Shown: positions 17,029 to 26,224, numbered from the stretch's first letter. The stretch is DNA of 64,000 nt from Kaistella solincola (GCF_000812875.1 NZ_JSYK01000003.1:1279844-1343843); one strand, 5' to 3'. Notes: generated by a model not told the origin, from the letters alone. A program made the numbers and translations.

Positions 17029-17501
17029 TAATCCTTTTTGGTTCCGTAAAAATAAAGTGAATGGGAATCAATGTTTACGCCGAAAGCGTTTTCGATAGAC
17101 TCTTTGATGCCCTGAATTCGCGGATCGCAAAACTCAATGATTTCCTGAATTTCTTTGTTGGAATCTTTTTTATAGATGACCATGTGATCGTGCTGCATGT
17201 TGAAATACGATTTCTCGTAAGACGATGATGTCAGCGTTTTTTCACCAAACTGGTGTTTTCGGATGAGGCCGGCGTCTAAAAATATTTCGATGGTATTGTA
17301 AATGGTAGCTTTGGAAACGTGATATTTTTTCTGCATCATGAGCAGGTAGAGATCATCAACATTAAAGTGATGCTCCAGGTTGTAAATTTCCTCCAGAATC
17401 GTGTAGCGTTCGGGCGTATTTCTAAATCCTTTTTCCTGCAGATACTGTCGTAAAACCTCTTTTATAGTGGCAATATTGAGCTCTTTATGTTTCGCGTCCA
17501 T
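17028..17501 (-). CDS. Fur-family transcriptional regulator
   Basis: The 157-residue protein has a winged helix (RNTPERYTILEEIYN, then VSKATIYNTIEIFLDAGLI) and a dimerisation domain with MQHDHMVIYK in place of the usual HHHHxxC-xx-C. The structural CxxC zinc cysteines of Fur, Zur and PerR are missing, whereas histidines for the regulatory metal site (HDH, and H near the C-terminus in SHSLYFYG) remain. Start set at ATG 17501 (MDAKHKEL); the upstream TTG was rejected. It overlaps the ostA start by one base. Which metal or signal it senses cannot be read from the sequence. Confidence 0.88.
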   Translation of the reverse strand: MDAKHKELNIATIKEVLRQYLQEKGFRNTPERYTILEEIYNLEHHFNVDDLYLLMMQKKYHVSKATIYNTIEIFLDAGLIRKHQFGEKTLTSSSYEKSYFNMQHDHMVIYKKDSNKEIQEIIEFCDPRIQGIKESIENAFGVNIDSHSLYFYGTKKD

Positions 17502-17574
17502 TGATAAAAATATGTACAAATTTACCGATAATTTTATTAACGGTCAGAAATGACTTTTATTGGATTTTCTGATT

Positions 17575-19560
17575 TTAAGAATCGTAGCGGCGGAAATTTA
17601 CCTGCTGAATTTTGTTGGTAATAATTTTCTGGTCCAGCAACGGCGCAGATTCTACTACTACATTGTGCGCAGAAATCCCCCAGGCCTTAAAGTCATCGCT
17701 GCCAATGTATTTCACAAAATTATAGATATTAAGGGTGATTTTTTCTTTTACGGTAAGCAAAGTATCATTTATATACGTATTGTCGATAATCACATACTTT
17801 AAATCCGGTGGCACATTATAAGATCGCAGCGAGGGATGGCTGCTGCGCGAGGGAATACTCCCCTCTTCCATCATATCCTCTAGAACCTGATCGAAATAAT
17901 CATTGATGCGGCGGTCAATTTTGAAACCAAGCATGAAATTGATACGGTAAATTGTTCCAGGCATGATTTCATCAATGGTATAATTAAAAGTAAAAGGATC
18001 TTCCTGGTTTATAATATTCAAAATAAAATAATGATCTGCGCGCTTGGGCTGCTTTCGGATAATGGAATAGATAATTTTCGCCTCTACTTCATCGGAACGT
18101 TTTGCACGGCTTAAAAATGCCAGATTCGTGGCATATTTTGGTATTGTTTCGTCGAGTTTCAGTTCTTTGATTACCGGCACATATTTGTCGAGTTTTACAA
18201 ACTTAATAAATTTACCTTTGATAGAACGTCCGTTATACCAAGCGTACATACAGACCGCGATGAAGCCGCCCAACACCATGGTAAGCCAGCCACCGTCAAA
18301 AAATTTAATGACATTGGCATAGAAAAATCCTAATTCAATAAAGAGGTAAACCGCTAAAAATCCTAAGGCAAAAACGCGGGTCGCTTTGTTCCGACGCAGC
18401 CAGAAAAAAAGCAGTGTTGTTGTCATCAGCATAGTGATGGTAATTGTTAAACCATACGCAGCTTCCATTGCTTCTGACTTTTGGAAATAAATCACAACGA
18501 TAAAGCACAAGAACATCAAGCCCCAGTTTACCCGGGGAATATACATCTGACCTTTAATTCCAGAAGGATAATCAATTTGCTGGTTGGGCCAAAAAGTAAC
18601 TGACATCGCCTCCGAAAACATGGTAAAAGAACCAGTAATTACTGATTGACTTGCAATGATTGCCGCCGCCGTTGCTAGAATAACACCCGGTAAAATTGCC
18701 CAAACCGGCATAATCCCAAACATTGGATTAATACCGGACGCAACCGCATCAGGATTAGATAAAAGCCAGGCGCCTTGTCCTAAATAATTAAGTATAAGCA
18801 TGATTTTTACGAAAATCCAGCTGACACGAATATTTCTTTTACCACAATGTCCTAAATCAGAATATAATGCCTCTGCACCCGTAGTACAGAGAAAAACCGC
18901 ACCCATGATGACAATAGCGCTCGGAGAATGCGTAATTAAATTATAAGCATAATAAGGATTAAATGCTTTTAAGACCTCAAGATGCTCGGAAATGTGCATG
19001 GAACCAAACCCTCCTAAAACCAAAAACCAAAGGACCATCACCGGACCGAAAAATTTGCCGATAGAAGCCGTTCCAAACTGCTGTACAATAAAAACAATTG
19101 CCAAAATTACCAGCGTTATTCCGACGACAGGCGTGTGCGGGGAAAATATTTTAAGGCCTTCTACAGCTGACATTACAGTTAATGATGGCGTAATTATACT
19201 GTCTGCCACCAAAGTTGAGGCTCCAATTATTGCGACGACGTAAAGCCATTTTTTCTTCAGCTTTTTCACAAGAGAATACAATGCTAAAATTCCACCTTCA
19301 CCTTTGTTATCAGCTCGCAGGGCGATAATTACATATTTTACAGTAGTTTGCATTGTCAGCGTCCAGATGATACACGAAAGTGCACCTTCAATATATTCAT
19401 CAAAAGGTAAATTTCCTGTTTCTTTCCGTGCATTTACGATCGCCTTCATTACATAAAGCGGCGAAGTTCCGATGTCGCCAAAAACAATACCGAGTGAAAC
19501 TAAAACTCCAACGGCGGTCAGCTTTTTGGTATCGAAATGCGATATACTATTTTCAGACAT
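17575..19560 (-). CDS. kup: KUP/HAK-family potassium transporter
   Basis: Kup imports potassium with protons across the inner membrane. The protein has 661 residues: about twelve membrane segments up to residue 440, then a cytoplasmic domain. Family marks are GVLVSLGIVFGDIGTSPLY at residues 17-35, DNKGEGGILALYSL, SLTVMSAVEGLKI and GAEALYSDLGHCG. ATG at 19560 gives MSENSISHFDTKKLTAVG. The C-terminal domain ends with the usual short soluble tail. It is transcribed alone or ahead of the fur-like gene 73 bp downstream. Confidence 0.96.
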   Translation of the reverse strand: MSENSISHFDTKKLTAVGVLVSLGIVFGDIGTSPLYVMKAIVNARKETGNLPFDEYIEGALSCIIWTLTMQTTVKYVIIALRADNKGEGGILALYSLVKKLKKKWLYVVAIIGASTLVADSIITPSLTVMSAVEGLKIFSPHTPVVGITLVILAIVFIVQQFGTASIGKFFGPVMVLWFLVLGGFGSMHISEHLEVLKAFNPYYAYNLITHSPSAIVIMGAVFLCTTGAEALYSDLGHCGKRNIRVSWIFVKIMLILNYLGQGAWLLSNPDAVASGINPMFGIMPVWAILPGVILATAAAIIASQSVITGSFTMFSEAMSVTFWPNQQIDYPSGIKGQMYIPRVNWGLMFLCFIVVIYFQKSEAMEAAYGLTITITMLMTTTLLFFWLRRNKATRVFALGFLAVYLFIELGFFYANVIKFFDGGWLTMVLGGFIAVCMYAWYNGRSIKGKFIKFVKLDKYVPVIKELKLDETIPKYATNLAFLSRAKRSDEVEAKIIYSIIRKQPKRADHYFILNIINQEDPFTFNYTIDEIMPGTIYRINFMLGFKIDRRINDYFDQVLEDMMEEGSIPSRSSHPSLRSYNVPPDLKYVIIDNTYINDTLLTVKEKITLNIYNFVKYIGSDDFKAWGISAHNVVVESAPLLDQKIITNKIQQVNFRRYDS

Positions 19561-19619
19561 AAACGAGAAAATTTCGTCAAAGGTAAACGATTATCTGCTT
19601 TCTTGCAGTACTTAGCAAT

Positions 19620-19644
19620 AAAAAAAACTCCCTTGCAGGAGTTT
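19620..19644 (-). terminator. Intrinsic terminator after pdhB
   Basis: AAACTCC and GGAGTTT form a 7-bp stem with loop CTTGCA. On the minus strand it is followed by a run of seven T, just downstream of the pdhB stop. Confidence 0.85.
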
Positions 19645-19651
19645 GAATTTT

Positions 19652-20635
19652 TTAAGCTTTAATGTAAAGCGCATTTTTGATTTCTTCTTTGACCTTTTCC
19701 AGTTTGGGGAACCATTCCGCGAACAGCGGTGCCGAATACGGCGCTGGCGCATCTGGTGTGGTAATTCTTTTGATTGGAGCATCCAGATAATCGAAAGCTT
19801 TTTGCTGAACCATATAAGTAAGTTCTGTCGCGATAGAACCTAAAGGCCACGCCTCTTCCAAAACCACCATGCGGTTGGTTTTCTTTACAGATTCCAAAAC
19901 GGTGTCATAATCAATCGGGCGAACAGTTCGAAGATCGATAACTTCTACAGAAATTCCTTCTTTTGCTAAATCTTCAGCAGCCTGAATCGCCAGTTTCATA
20001 ATTTTTCCAAAGGAAACCAAAGTCACGTCGGTACCTTCACGCTTGATATCTGCTTTTCCGATTGGGATATAATATTCTTCTTCAGGAATTTCCATTTTAT
20101 CACCATACATCTGCTCAGATTCCATGAAAATTACAGGATCGTTATCCTGAATTGCTGTTTTTAATAAACCTTTCGCATCATATGGATTAGATGGAACAAC
20201 CACTTTTAAACCGGGAATATTCGCAAACCAGGATTCCAAAGCCTGAGAGTGCGTTGCGCCCAACTGACCTGCAGAAGCGGTTGGACCGCGGAAAACGATT
20301 GGGCAGTTCCACTGGCCACCGGACATCTGACGGATTTTCGCAGCGTTGCTGATAATCTGATCAATACCAACCAAAGAAAAGTTGAAAGTCATGTATTCCA
20401 CGATTGGCCGGTTTCCGTTCATAGCAGAACCGATGGCGATTCCGGTGAAACCAAGTTCCGCGATTGGTGTATCGATAACTCTTTTCGGCCCGAATTCGTC
20501 CAACATTCCTTTAGAGGCTTTATACGCGCCATTGTATTCGGCAACTTCTTCCCCCATCAGATAAATGGTGTCATCTTTTCGCATTTCTTCGCTCATTGCC
20601 TGCGCAATAACTTCTCTAAAAGTATATTCCTTCAT
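19652..20635 (-). CDS. pdhB: Pyruvate dehydrogenase E1 component, beta subunit
   Basis: With the alpha subunit this thiamine diphosphate enzyme decarboxylates pyruvate to acetyl-CoA in the pyruvate dehydrogenase complex. The 327-residue protein shows the beta-subunit pattern: REVIAQAMSEEMRKDDTIYLMGEEV, the ThDP-binding glutamate region, GPTASAGQLGATHSQ and a C-terminal VSFGKIMKLAIQAAEDLAKEGISVEVIDLRTVRPID. The start is the ATG at 20635 (MKEYTFREV); a TTG 63 bp upstream was discarded. No alpha subunit is adjacent, which is usual in Flavobacteriia, where the two subunits are often split. Confidence 0.95.
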   Translation of the reverse strand: MKEYTFREVIAQAMSEEMRKDDTIYLMGEEVAEYNGAYKASKGMLDEFGPKRVIDTPIAELGFTGIAIGSAMNGNRPIVEYMTFNFSLVGIDQIISNAAKIRQMSGGQWNCPIVFRGPTASAGQLGATHSQALESWFANIPGLKVVVPSNPYDAKGLLKTAIQDNDPVIFMESEQMYGDKMEIPEEEYYIPIGKADIKREGTDVTLVSFGKIMKLAIQAAEDLAKEGISVEVIDLRTVRPIDYDTVLESVKKTNRMVVLEEAWPLGSIATELTYMVQQKAFDYLDAPIKRITTPDAPAPYSAPLFAEWFPKLEKVKEEIKNALYIKA

Positions 20636-20703
20636 AATATGTTGAAAAATTAAAGTACAAAAGTAAAGATTTTTCCGCAAAGTTCCTTCATTGCACAAAT
20701 GAT

Positions 20704-20731
20704 AAAAAGCAACTCTTGCGAATTGCTTTTT
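20704..20731. terminator. Intrinsic terminator after the DUF2147 gene
   Basis: AAAAAGCAA and TTGCTTTTT form a 9-bp stem around CTCTTGCGAA, with T-tracts on both strands. It serves the DUF2147 gene on the minus strand. Near 20741-20775 lies a degenerate copy of the 31-bp palindromic repeat. Confidence 0.75.
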
Positions 20732-20841
20732 TAATTTTATAAATATTTTTTCGGCCTTATTTAGCCATCTTTTTCGGTTTTAAATTTCTCCTGTAAAACC
20801 CTTGTTTCCATTTTGGAAAAAAGGTTCAGACAACCCGGAAT

Positions 20842-21261
20842 TTATTTTACCGCGTGCCAGGTTTGTGTTCTGCCGATGAGCGAGAAACCTACATAACCTC
20901 TAACATTCAGTTTATCGCCTTGTCTGGAGATATTACATTTGTAAGTTTTTCCGGTTTTCGGGTCGGTAATTGTTCCGCCAGTAAATTCGCCGCCCACTTT
21001 TTTCATATCACGAATTACTTCCATGCCTAAAATCGGTTTGTTTTTTCGGTCGTCGCTACAGTCAACACAGTTTGGGTTTGCCGGTTTGATTAAAAGTTGG
21101 GTAACTTTTCCGTAATATTTACCGTTGGATTTTTTGGTAATTTCCACGATAGATTTAGCCTGGCCGGTTTCATCATCGATTGTTTTCCATTTTCCTTCGA
21201 TTTGTGCGTACGAAAGTGTTGCGAAAAATAAGGCTACGAAAGCAAAAATTATTTTTTTCAT
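20842..21261 (-). CDS. DUF2147 family exported protein
   Basis: The 139-residue protein has a signal peptide (MKKIIFAFVALFFATLSYAQ) and the DUF2147 pattern IEGKWKTIDDETGQAKSIVEI, KYYGKVTQLL, CVDCSDDRKNKPILGMEVIRDM and TYKCNISRQGDKLNVRGYVG. DUF2147 domains form small beta-barrels secreted to the periplasm; one structural relative binds fatty-acid-like ligands, but the function is unknown. A CVDC pair may form a disulfide. It is a single-gene unit with its own terminator. Confidence 0.93.
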   Translation of the reverse strand: MKKIIFAFVALFFATLSYAQIEGKWKTIDDETGQAKSIVEITKKSNGKYYGKVTQLLIKPANPNCVDCSDDRKNKPILGMEVIRDMKKVGGEFTGGTITDPKTGKTYKCNISRQGDKLNVRGYVGFSLIGRTQTWHAVK

Positions 21262-21395
21262 TTTAAATTTTTTTTAATTGTTGATTGGATAAATGTAAAT
21301 AAAAAAAGTTAAACACCAAATCTTTTATTATTCATATCATAATTTCTTAGCAGAATCAGCAAATTTTTAAAATTAAACACCCATTTAATTTTATC

Positions 21396-23321
21396 TTATT
21401 TAAGTTTCCGGTTAATCACTCGGTCCATATAATCCTGATACCAGGCTTTGGTCAAAAGAATTCCCTTTTGCATTTCCGTATTTAGAGGTTGCCTGATGAG
21501 ATTATTTTTCAAAGCTTTATCATCAATAGCATAAATTCCGGTAACTTCTTCACCATTAAAAAGGTAAATATAATTCCCGATAATCATCTGTTCGTTGATG
21601 GAATCGGAATTTACAATCAAATAATCTTCTTTTTTCTCCGAAACCAAACTTCGTCCCCAGCTCCGAATTTTTTTGTTGTAGCCCATTAAATCTACCAAAG
21701 TCGGATAAATGTCCATTTGCTGAGTTGGCTCGGTAATTTCGCCCTGCAAATTATATTTTGAGTTTGGTGAATAAAACATGATTGGAATCGCAAAACGGTT
21801 CATGGCTTTTTCGTATTCCGGATAACCAACCTGGTTTGTATGGTCGGCAACAAAAACAAAAATGGTATTGTTGTACCACGGCATTTTTTCAGCAGTTTCG
21901 AAGAATTTTTTTAAAGCAAAATCAGTATAACCAATAGGTTCGTGAATTTCCAGCGGACCTTTTTTAAATTTCCCTACATATTTTGTCGGAACTTTAAACG
22001 GATGATGCGAGGAAACCGAAAATAAAGTGGCAAAAAAGGGCGATTTTTTCTGGTTTAAAGTCTGCGCAAAAAACTGAAAAAACGGCTCGTCCCAAATTCC
22101 CCAAATGCCATCAAATTCCTGATCATTATTAAATTCCGTTTTTCCGTAATAATGTTTGAAACCCAGAATATTTCCGAAACCTAAAAATCCCATCGAACCG
22201 TTTGGTGCCCCATGAAAAAAAGAAGTATCATAACCCATTTCGTTCGCGACAGAAACCAAGGATTGAATTTTTTGGTTGGAATACGGCGAGCTTGTAAAAG
22301 CATCTTTCAAGCTCGGAATTCCCGCCAATACGGAACTCATACCGTGAATAGACTGCCGGCCGTTTGCAAAAGCATTCGTCGCAATTAAACTTTGCGTCGC
22401 TAAACTGTCAAAAAAAGGCGTGTACGACTCGAAATTTTTAATTCCGGAATTTTTGTTAAAAGCACCGGAATATTCTTTACCAAAACTTTCTAAAATGAAA
22501 ATCACCACGTTGGGTTTTGGTTCCACGTTTTCGCGAGGGTAATATTTATAAGGTTTAATATTTTCTCCGATGAATTTTTCATCAACAAAATGAACTTCTT
22601 TGAAATTATTCGTCGTCAGCGTACGGAAAAAAGAAAAAACGCTGTTCAGCACCACATTTGCATGCACGGGTTTGGTGACGTGCCTGTTTGCATCAACCAG
22701 ATTAATCGGCCGCGTGGAATGTCTAAAATCACCACGGATGCCACCAACGACAAGCAACGCCGCTACACAAAGCGTAAGAATTGAAAACAGAAAGTACGGA
22801 ACCAGTTTTTTCGGCCTTATTTCGGCAATTTTTACTCTTTTATAAAGATAAATCCAAAATGCCGTCAAAACAACAAACCAAATAATTACAAACGGATGTT
22901 CAGCGAACGAAGTCAGAAAAATCTCGCCGACGTTATTTTCGTTTTGTGCCACTTTAAAAGCTGCACTGGTGAGCCGCGCCTGCGAAAATTTGTAATAAAT
23001 AAAATCACCGAAATTTAAGCTGTACGCAATTCCGTTGGTGATGAAATAAAGGTAAAAAAGAAATTTTTGGTAAGGTTTCCGGCTATTTATAAGAATCGGA
23101 ATTAAACTTAAAAGGATAAAAAGCGAATTCACGTACAAAATCGCAGTAGTATCAAACGAAAAACCGCGGTATGCGATATTCAGATATTCTGAAAAACTGT
23201 CAACAGGAATCAGATTTTTATTGAAAAACCAAAACAGCAGACGCGCAATCTGGTAAAATACAAAAGCCAAAAAACTTCGGTATAAAAGGGCTAAAATTTC
23301 CTGTTTTCTAATTTCTTTCAT
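21396..23321 (-). CDS. LTA synthase-like sulfatase-family membrane enzyme
   Basis: The 641-residue protein has about five N-terminal membrane helices (to residue 200) and an extracytoplasmic alkaline-phosphatase-superfamily domain. Metal-site marks are NVVIFILESFGKEYSG (first Glu) and VFVADHTNQ (Asp-His), with the likely nucleophile serine in NGRQSIHGMSS. Relatives transfer phosphoglycerol or phosphoethanolamine, or hydrolyse sulfate esters, at the outer face of the inner membrane. Gram-negative cells have no lipoteichoic acid, so a glycan or lipid-modifying role is likelier. ATG at 23321; single-gene unit. Confidence 0.88.
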   Translation of the reverse strand: MKEIRKQEILALLYRSFLAFVFYQIARLLFWFFNKNLIPVDSFSEYLNIAYRGFSFDTTAILYVNSLFILLSLIPILINSRKPYQKFLFYLYFITNGIAYSLNFGDFIYYKFSQARLTSAAFKVAQNENNVGEIFLTSFAEHPFVIIWFVVLTAFWIYLYKRVKIAEIRPKKLVPYFLFSILTLCVAALLVVGGIRGDFRHSTRPINLVDANRHVTKPVHANVVLNSVFSFFRTLTTNNFKEVHFVDEKFIGENIKPYKYYPRENVEPKPNVVIFILESFGKEYSGAFNKNSGIKNFESYTPFFDSLATQSLIATNAFANGRQSIHGMSSVLAGIPSLKDAFTSSPYSNQKIQSLVSVANEMGYDTSFFHGAPNGSMGFLGFGNILGFKHYYGKTEFNNDQEFDGIWGIWDEPFFQFFAQTLNQKKSPFFATLFSVSSHHPFKVPTKYVGKFKKGPLEIHEPIGYTDFALKKFFETAEKMPWYNNTIFVFVADHTNQVGYPEYEKAMNRFAIPIMFYSPNSKYNLQGEITEPTQQMDIYPTLVDLMGYNKKIRSWGRSLVSEKKEDYLIVNSDSINEQMIIGNYIYLFNGEEVTGIYAIDDKALKNNLIRQPLNTEMQKGILLTKAWYQDYMDRVINRKLK

Positions 23322-23419
23322 TAATTATCTGAAAAATATGATGCAAATTTACATTATTTTCGCATCTTAACGTCATGTGCGAAAGCGCCGGAAAGCACAG
23401 AAAAAATCAATAAAATCCT

Positions 23420-23427
23420 TAATTTTG
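23420..23427 (+). promoter_or_regulatory. -7 element immediately before pssA
   Basis: TAATTTTG matches TAnnTTTG and ends only 5 bp before the pssA ATG at 23433. The expected transcription start would be at or within a few bases of that ATG, giving a leaderless or nearly leaderless mRNA. No clear -33 TTTG is seen. Confidence 0.5.
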
Positions 23428-23432
23428 CAGCT

Positions 23433-24146
23433 ATGAGTTTTATAAAAAACAATTTTGCCAACATGCTGACTTTGGGAAATCTCATGTCCGGGAGCATTGG
23501 CGTCATTCACCTGATTACCGGAAATTACAAAATAACGGCGCTTTGCATTATCATTTCTTTAGTTCTGGATTTTTTTGATGGACTTGTTGCGCGCGCTTTG
23601 AAAGCCAATTCGCCGCTCGGTGTTCAGCTGGATTCGCTTGCGGACATGGTTAGTTTTGGTGTGCTGCCTGGCGTTACAATGTTTAAAGCTCTGGAACCGT
23701 TTGGGAACCAGTTTTTAGGTTTTGATTTACCGTTTAACATTCAATATATCGGGCTTTTTATCACTTTATTTTCCTGTTTGCGCCTGGCGATTTTCAATCT
23801 GGATGATGAGCAAACCTATTTTTTTAAAGGTTTAAATACGCCATCAAATACCATTTTAATTTTCGGGCTTTATTATGCTTTTGTAGAAAACGGCGCTTTC
23901 CGAATATTTTTCGAAAGTCCGCTTTTGCTAATTATGATTACACTGATTTCGTCGCTGATTTTGGTGAGTCCCGTGAAAATGATCGCGATGAAATTTAAAT
24001 CGATGCAGCTGAAAGACAATTACCCAAAAATTGCCCTTTTAGCCGGCGGAATTTTAATTCTTCTTTTATTTAAAATCCCGGGAATTCCGCTGGTCATTTT
24101 ATATTATATTTTGATTTCGGTTGTTTTTCAGAGGCAGTTAAAGTAA
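23433..24146 (+). CDS. pssA: CDP-diacylglycerol-serine O-phosphatidyltransferase
   Basis: PssA joins CDP-diacylglycerol and serine to phosphatidylserine, the precursor of phosphatidylethanolamine, in the inner membrane. The CDP-alcohol phosphotransferase motif D-x2-DG-x2-AR-x8-G-x3-D-x3-D is complete: D46, D49, G50, A53, R54, G63, D67, D71. About eight hydrophobic segments are visible, and 237 residues is the usual size. It stands alone on the plus strand, divergent from the LTA synthase-like gene. Confidence 0.96.
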   Translation: MSFIKNNFANMLTLGNLMSGSIGVIHLITGNYKITALCIIISLVLDFFDGLVARALKANSPLGVQLDSLADMVSFGVLPGVTMFKALEPFGNQFLGFDLPFNIQYIGLFITLFSCLRLAIFNLDDEQTYFFKGLNTPSNTILIFGLYYAFVENGAFRIFFESPLLLIMITLISSLILVSPVKMIAMKFKSMQLKDNYPKIALLAGGILILLLFKIPGIPLVILYYILISVVFQRQLK

Positions 24147-24257
24147 TCAGTTGTCAGTTGTCAGTTGTCAGTAATCAGGTTTTAAGTGACATATTATCAA
24201 ATTTTCAAATTGGCTCATTTTCAAATTATCTCATCATCACATCAACACATGACATAA
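24147..24257. repeat. 7-bp tandem repeat and low-complexity spacer
   Basis: TCAGTTG is repeated three and a half times at 24147-24171, directly at the pssA stop, and the tract is flanked by two TAATCAG words. The rest is made of TTTCAAATT and CATCAACACAT words that recur, on either strand, at 13560-13720 and 48698-48778. Confidence 0.7.
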
Positions 24258-25022
24258 ATGAATTTAAAACTCCATAAACCACTTTGCGTTTTCGATTTGG
24301 AAACCACCGGAGTTCAGGTTTCACGCGACCGCATCGTGGAAATTTCTATTTTAAAAGTTTATCCTGACGCATCTCGCGAATCCCGAACCTGGCGTGTAAA
24401 TCCGGAAATGTTTATTCCGAAAGAATCTACAGAAGTTCACGGCATTACCGATGACGACGTGAAAGATTCACCAAAATTCCGTGAAATAGCCGGTAAAATT
24501 ATCGACATGATTTCCGGCTGCGATTTGGGTGGTTTTAATTCAAACCGTTTTGATGTACCGCTTTTGGCTGAAGAACTTTTGCGCGCAGGTGTGGATTTCG
24601 ATTTAACTAAATTTAAGCTCGTCGATGCACAAACCATTTTCCACAAAATGGAACCGCGGAATCTTACGGCGGCTTACCAGTTTTATTGCCGAAAAAGCCT
24701 CGAAAATGCACATTCTGCGGAAGCCGACGTTTTGGCAACTTTTGAAGTTCTTGATGCGCAGATTGGTCATTATCCGGATTTACCAAAAGATATTGCGGGT
24801 TTAAGCGAATTTTCTTCGCATCATAAATTTGCAGATTTAGCCGGTTTTATCGCCTTTGATAAAGACGAAAAGGAAATTTTCACTTTCGGAAAATATAAAG
24901 GTCAGCGTGTGAAAGACGTTTTCCAAAAAGATTTGGGCTATTACGGCTGGATTCAGAATGCAGATTTTCCGCTCTACACGAAAAAAGTTCTGACCGGAAT
25001 TCAGCTGAGAAGTAAATTTTAG
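24258..25022 (+). CDS. 3'-5' exonuclease, DnaQ/ExoX-like
   Basis: This DEDDh exonuclease of 254 residues resembles the epsilon subunit of DNA polymerase III. Exo I is CVFDLETTG with D13 and E15; exo II lies in DLGGFNSNRFDVPLL; exo III is the H-x4-D of NAHSAEADVLATF. After residue 200 comes a small ExoX-type C-terminal module, FTFGKYKGQRVKDV...YYGWIQNADF, found in exonucleases of single-strand DNA repair. It is followed after 26 bp by the FAH-family gene on the same strand. Confidence 0.9.
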   Translation: MNLKLHKPLCVFDLETTGVQVSRDRIVEISILKVYPDASRESRTWRVNPEMFIPKESTEVHGITDDDVKDSPKFREIAGKIIDMISGCDLGGFNSNRFDVPLLAEELLRAGVDFDLTKFKLVDAQTIFHKMEPRNLTAAYQFYCRKSLENAHSAEADVLATFEVLDAQIGHYPDLPKDIAGLSEFSSHHKFADLAGFIAFDKDEKEIFTFGKYKGQRVKDVFQKDLGYYGWIQNADFPLYTKKVLTGIQLRSKF

Positions 25023-25048
25023 CCCTTAAAACCATAAAAAAAAGCAAA

Positions 25049-25654
25049 ATGAAAATCATTTGTATCGGAAGAAATTACGCAGCGCACGCGCAGGAATTGG
25101 GCAACGAAATTCCGGAAAGTCCCGTGATTTTTATGAAACCCGACACCGCAGTTCTTAAAGGAAACGATTTTTATATTCCGGAATTTTCCAACGATGTCCA
25201 TTACGAACTCGAAGTGGTTTTGAAAATTTCGAAAGGCGGAAAATATATTCAGGAAGAAAATGCCGGAAAATATTATGATGAAATCGGTTTGGGAATTGAT
25301 TTTACGGCGCGCGGTCTTCAGTCGGAATTAAAATCGAAAGGCTTGCCTTGGGAGCTGGCAAAAGGTTTTGATGGCAGTGCTGTTTTATCGGAGTTTTTTC
25401 CGAAAAAAGATTTCGACCTGAAAAACCTGAACTTTTCGCTGTTGAAAAATAAAGAGGAAGTGCAGAACGGAAATACTTCGCTGATGATATTTTCACCTGA
25501 AAAAATCATCGCTTTTGTGTCGAAATTTTTCACCTTGCGCGTGGGAGATTTAATATTTACCGGCACACCGAAAGGCGTTGGTAAAGTTTCGGAAAATGAT
25601 GAGCTGCAGGCATTCCTGGAAGATCAAAAGGTTTTTGACCTAAGAATTCAATAA
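25049..25654 (+). CDS. Fumarylacetoacetate hydrolase family protein
   Basis: The 201-residue single-domain protein is of the FAHD1/YcgM type. Metal-binding glutamates are in HYELEVVL, an aspartate in GLGIDFTARGLQ, and a lysine in LPWELAKGFDGSA; GDLIFTGTPKGVG is the C-terminal signature. Relatives cleave acylpyruvates or decarboxylate oxaloacetate with Mg2+ in the cytoplasm. The exact substrate cannot be told. ATG at 25049; probably co-transcribed with the exonuclease upstream. Confidence 0.93.
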   Translation: MKIICIGRNYAAHAQELGNEIPESPVIFMKPDTAVLKGNDFYIPEFSNDVHYELEVVLKISKGGKYIQEENAGKYYDEIGLGIDFTARGLQSELKSKGLPWELAKGFDGSAVLSEFFPKKDFDLKNLNFSLLKNKEEVQNGNTSLMIFSPEKIIAFVSKFFTLRVGDLIFTGTPKGVGKVSENDELQAFLEDQKVFDLRIQ

Positions 25655-25712
25655 AAATTCGGGGTTAAAATAGCATAAATTTTTGTAACTTTAAGCTACT
25701 AATAAAAAAATC

Positions 25713-26147
25713 ATGATAAACATTATTTTACCAGTAGATTTTTCTGATGCAACCGACAAATTGGTGGAGGGTGCCATGAAATTTGCACGTGAGTTAAATG
25801 GGAGAATATGCCTAATTCACGTGGCGCCAGCAGACATCGGTTTTGCCATCGGAGACATGGGATTTCAGTATTTTCCCGAAGTGGAACAAAACGAAATTAA
25901 ACAGGAACTGCTACAGCTGAACACTTTAGAGCAGCGCATAATTGCTCAGGGAATTGATTGTGAACATTTGCTGAAACAGGGCGTTTCTGGCGACACCATT
26001 TTGGAGTACGCAAAAGATAAAGCAGCTGCGTATATCGTCATGGGTTCGCACGGCAGAAGCAATATGTATGATGTTTTCGTGGGAAGTTTAACCAAGGAAC
26101 TTACGCGAAGATCTCATATTCCGGTTTTGGTTATTCCAATTCATTAA
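25713..26147 (+). CDS. Universal stress protein (UspA family)
   Basis: The single 144-residue Usp domain begins MINIILPVDFSDATDKLVEGAMKFA and has the ATP-binding pattern G-x2-G-x9-G-S/T in MGSHGRSNMYDVFVGSLTKEL. ATP-binding Usp proteins help cells survive stress and energy limitation. It lies 58 bp after the FAH gene and ends before a strong 14-bp terminator stem. Single-domain Usp genes are unusual in Flavobacteriia only in that tandem double-domain versions are also common. Confidence 0.93.
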   Translation: MINIILPVDFSDATDKLVEGAMKFARELNGRICLIHVAPADIGFAIGDMGFQYFPEVEQNEIKQELLQLNTLEQRIIAQGIDCEHLLKQGVSGDTILEYAKDKAAAYIVMGSHGRSNMYDVFVGSLTKELTRRSHIPVLVIPIH

Positions 26148-26166
26148 TAGAAATCGACAAAAAATA

Positions 26167-26198
26167 AAAATCCCGAAATTAAAAAATTTCGGGATTTT
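26167..26198. terminator. Bidirectional intrinsic terminator
   Basis: AAAATCCCGAAATT and AATTTCGGGATTTT form a 14-bp perfect stem with an AAAA loop. It separates the Usp gene from the convergent small membrane-protein gene. Confidence 0.92.
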
Positions 26199-26224
26199 CA
26201 TCGTTAAAAAACGGGTATCAATTA

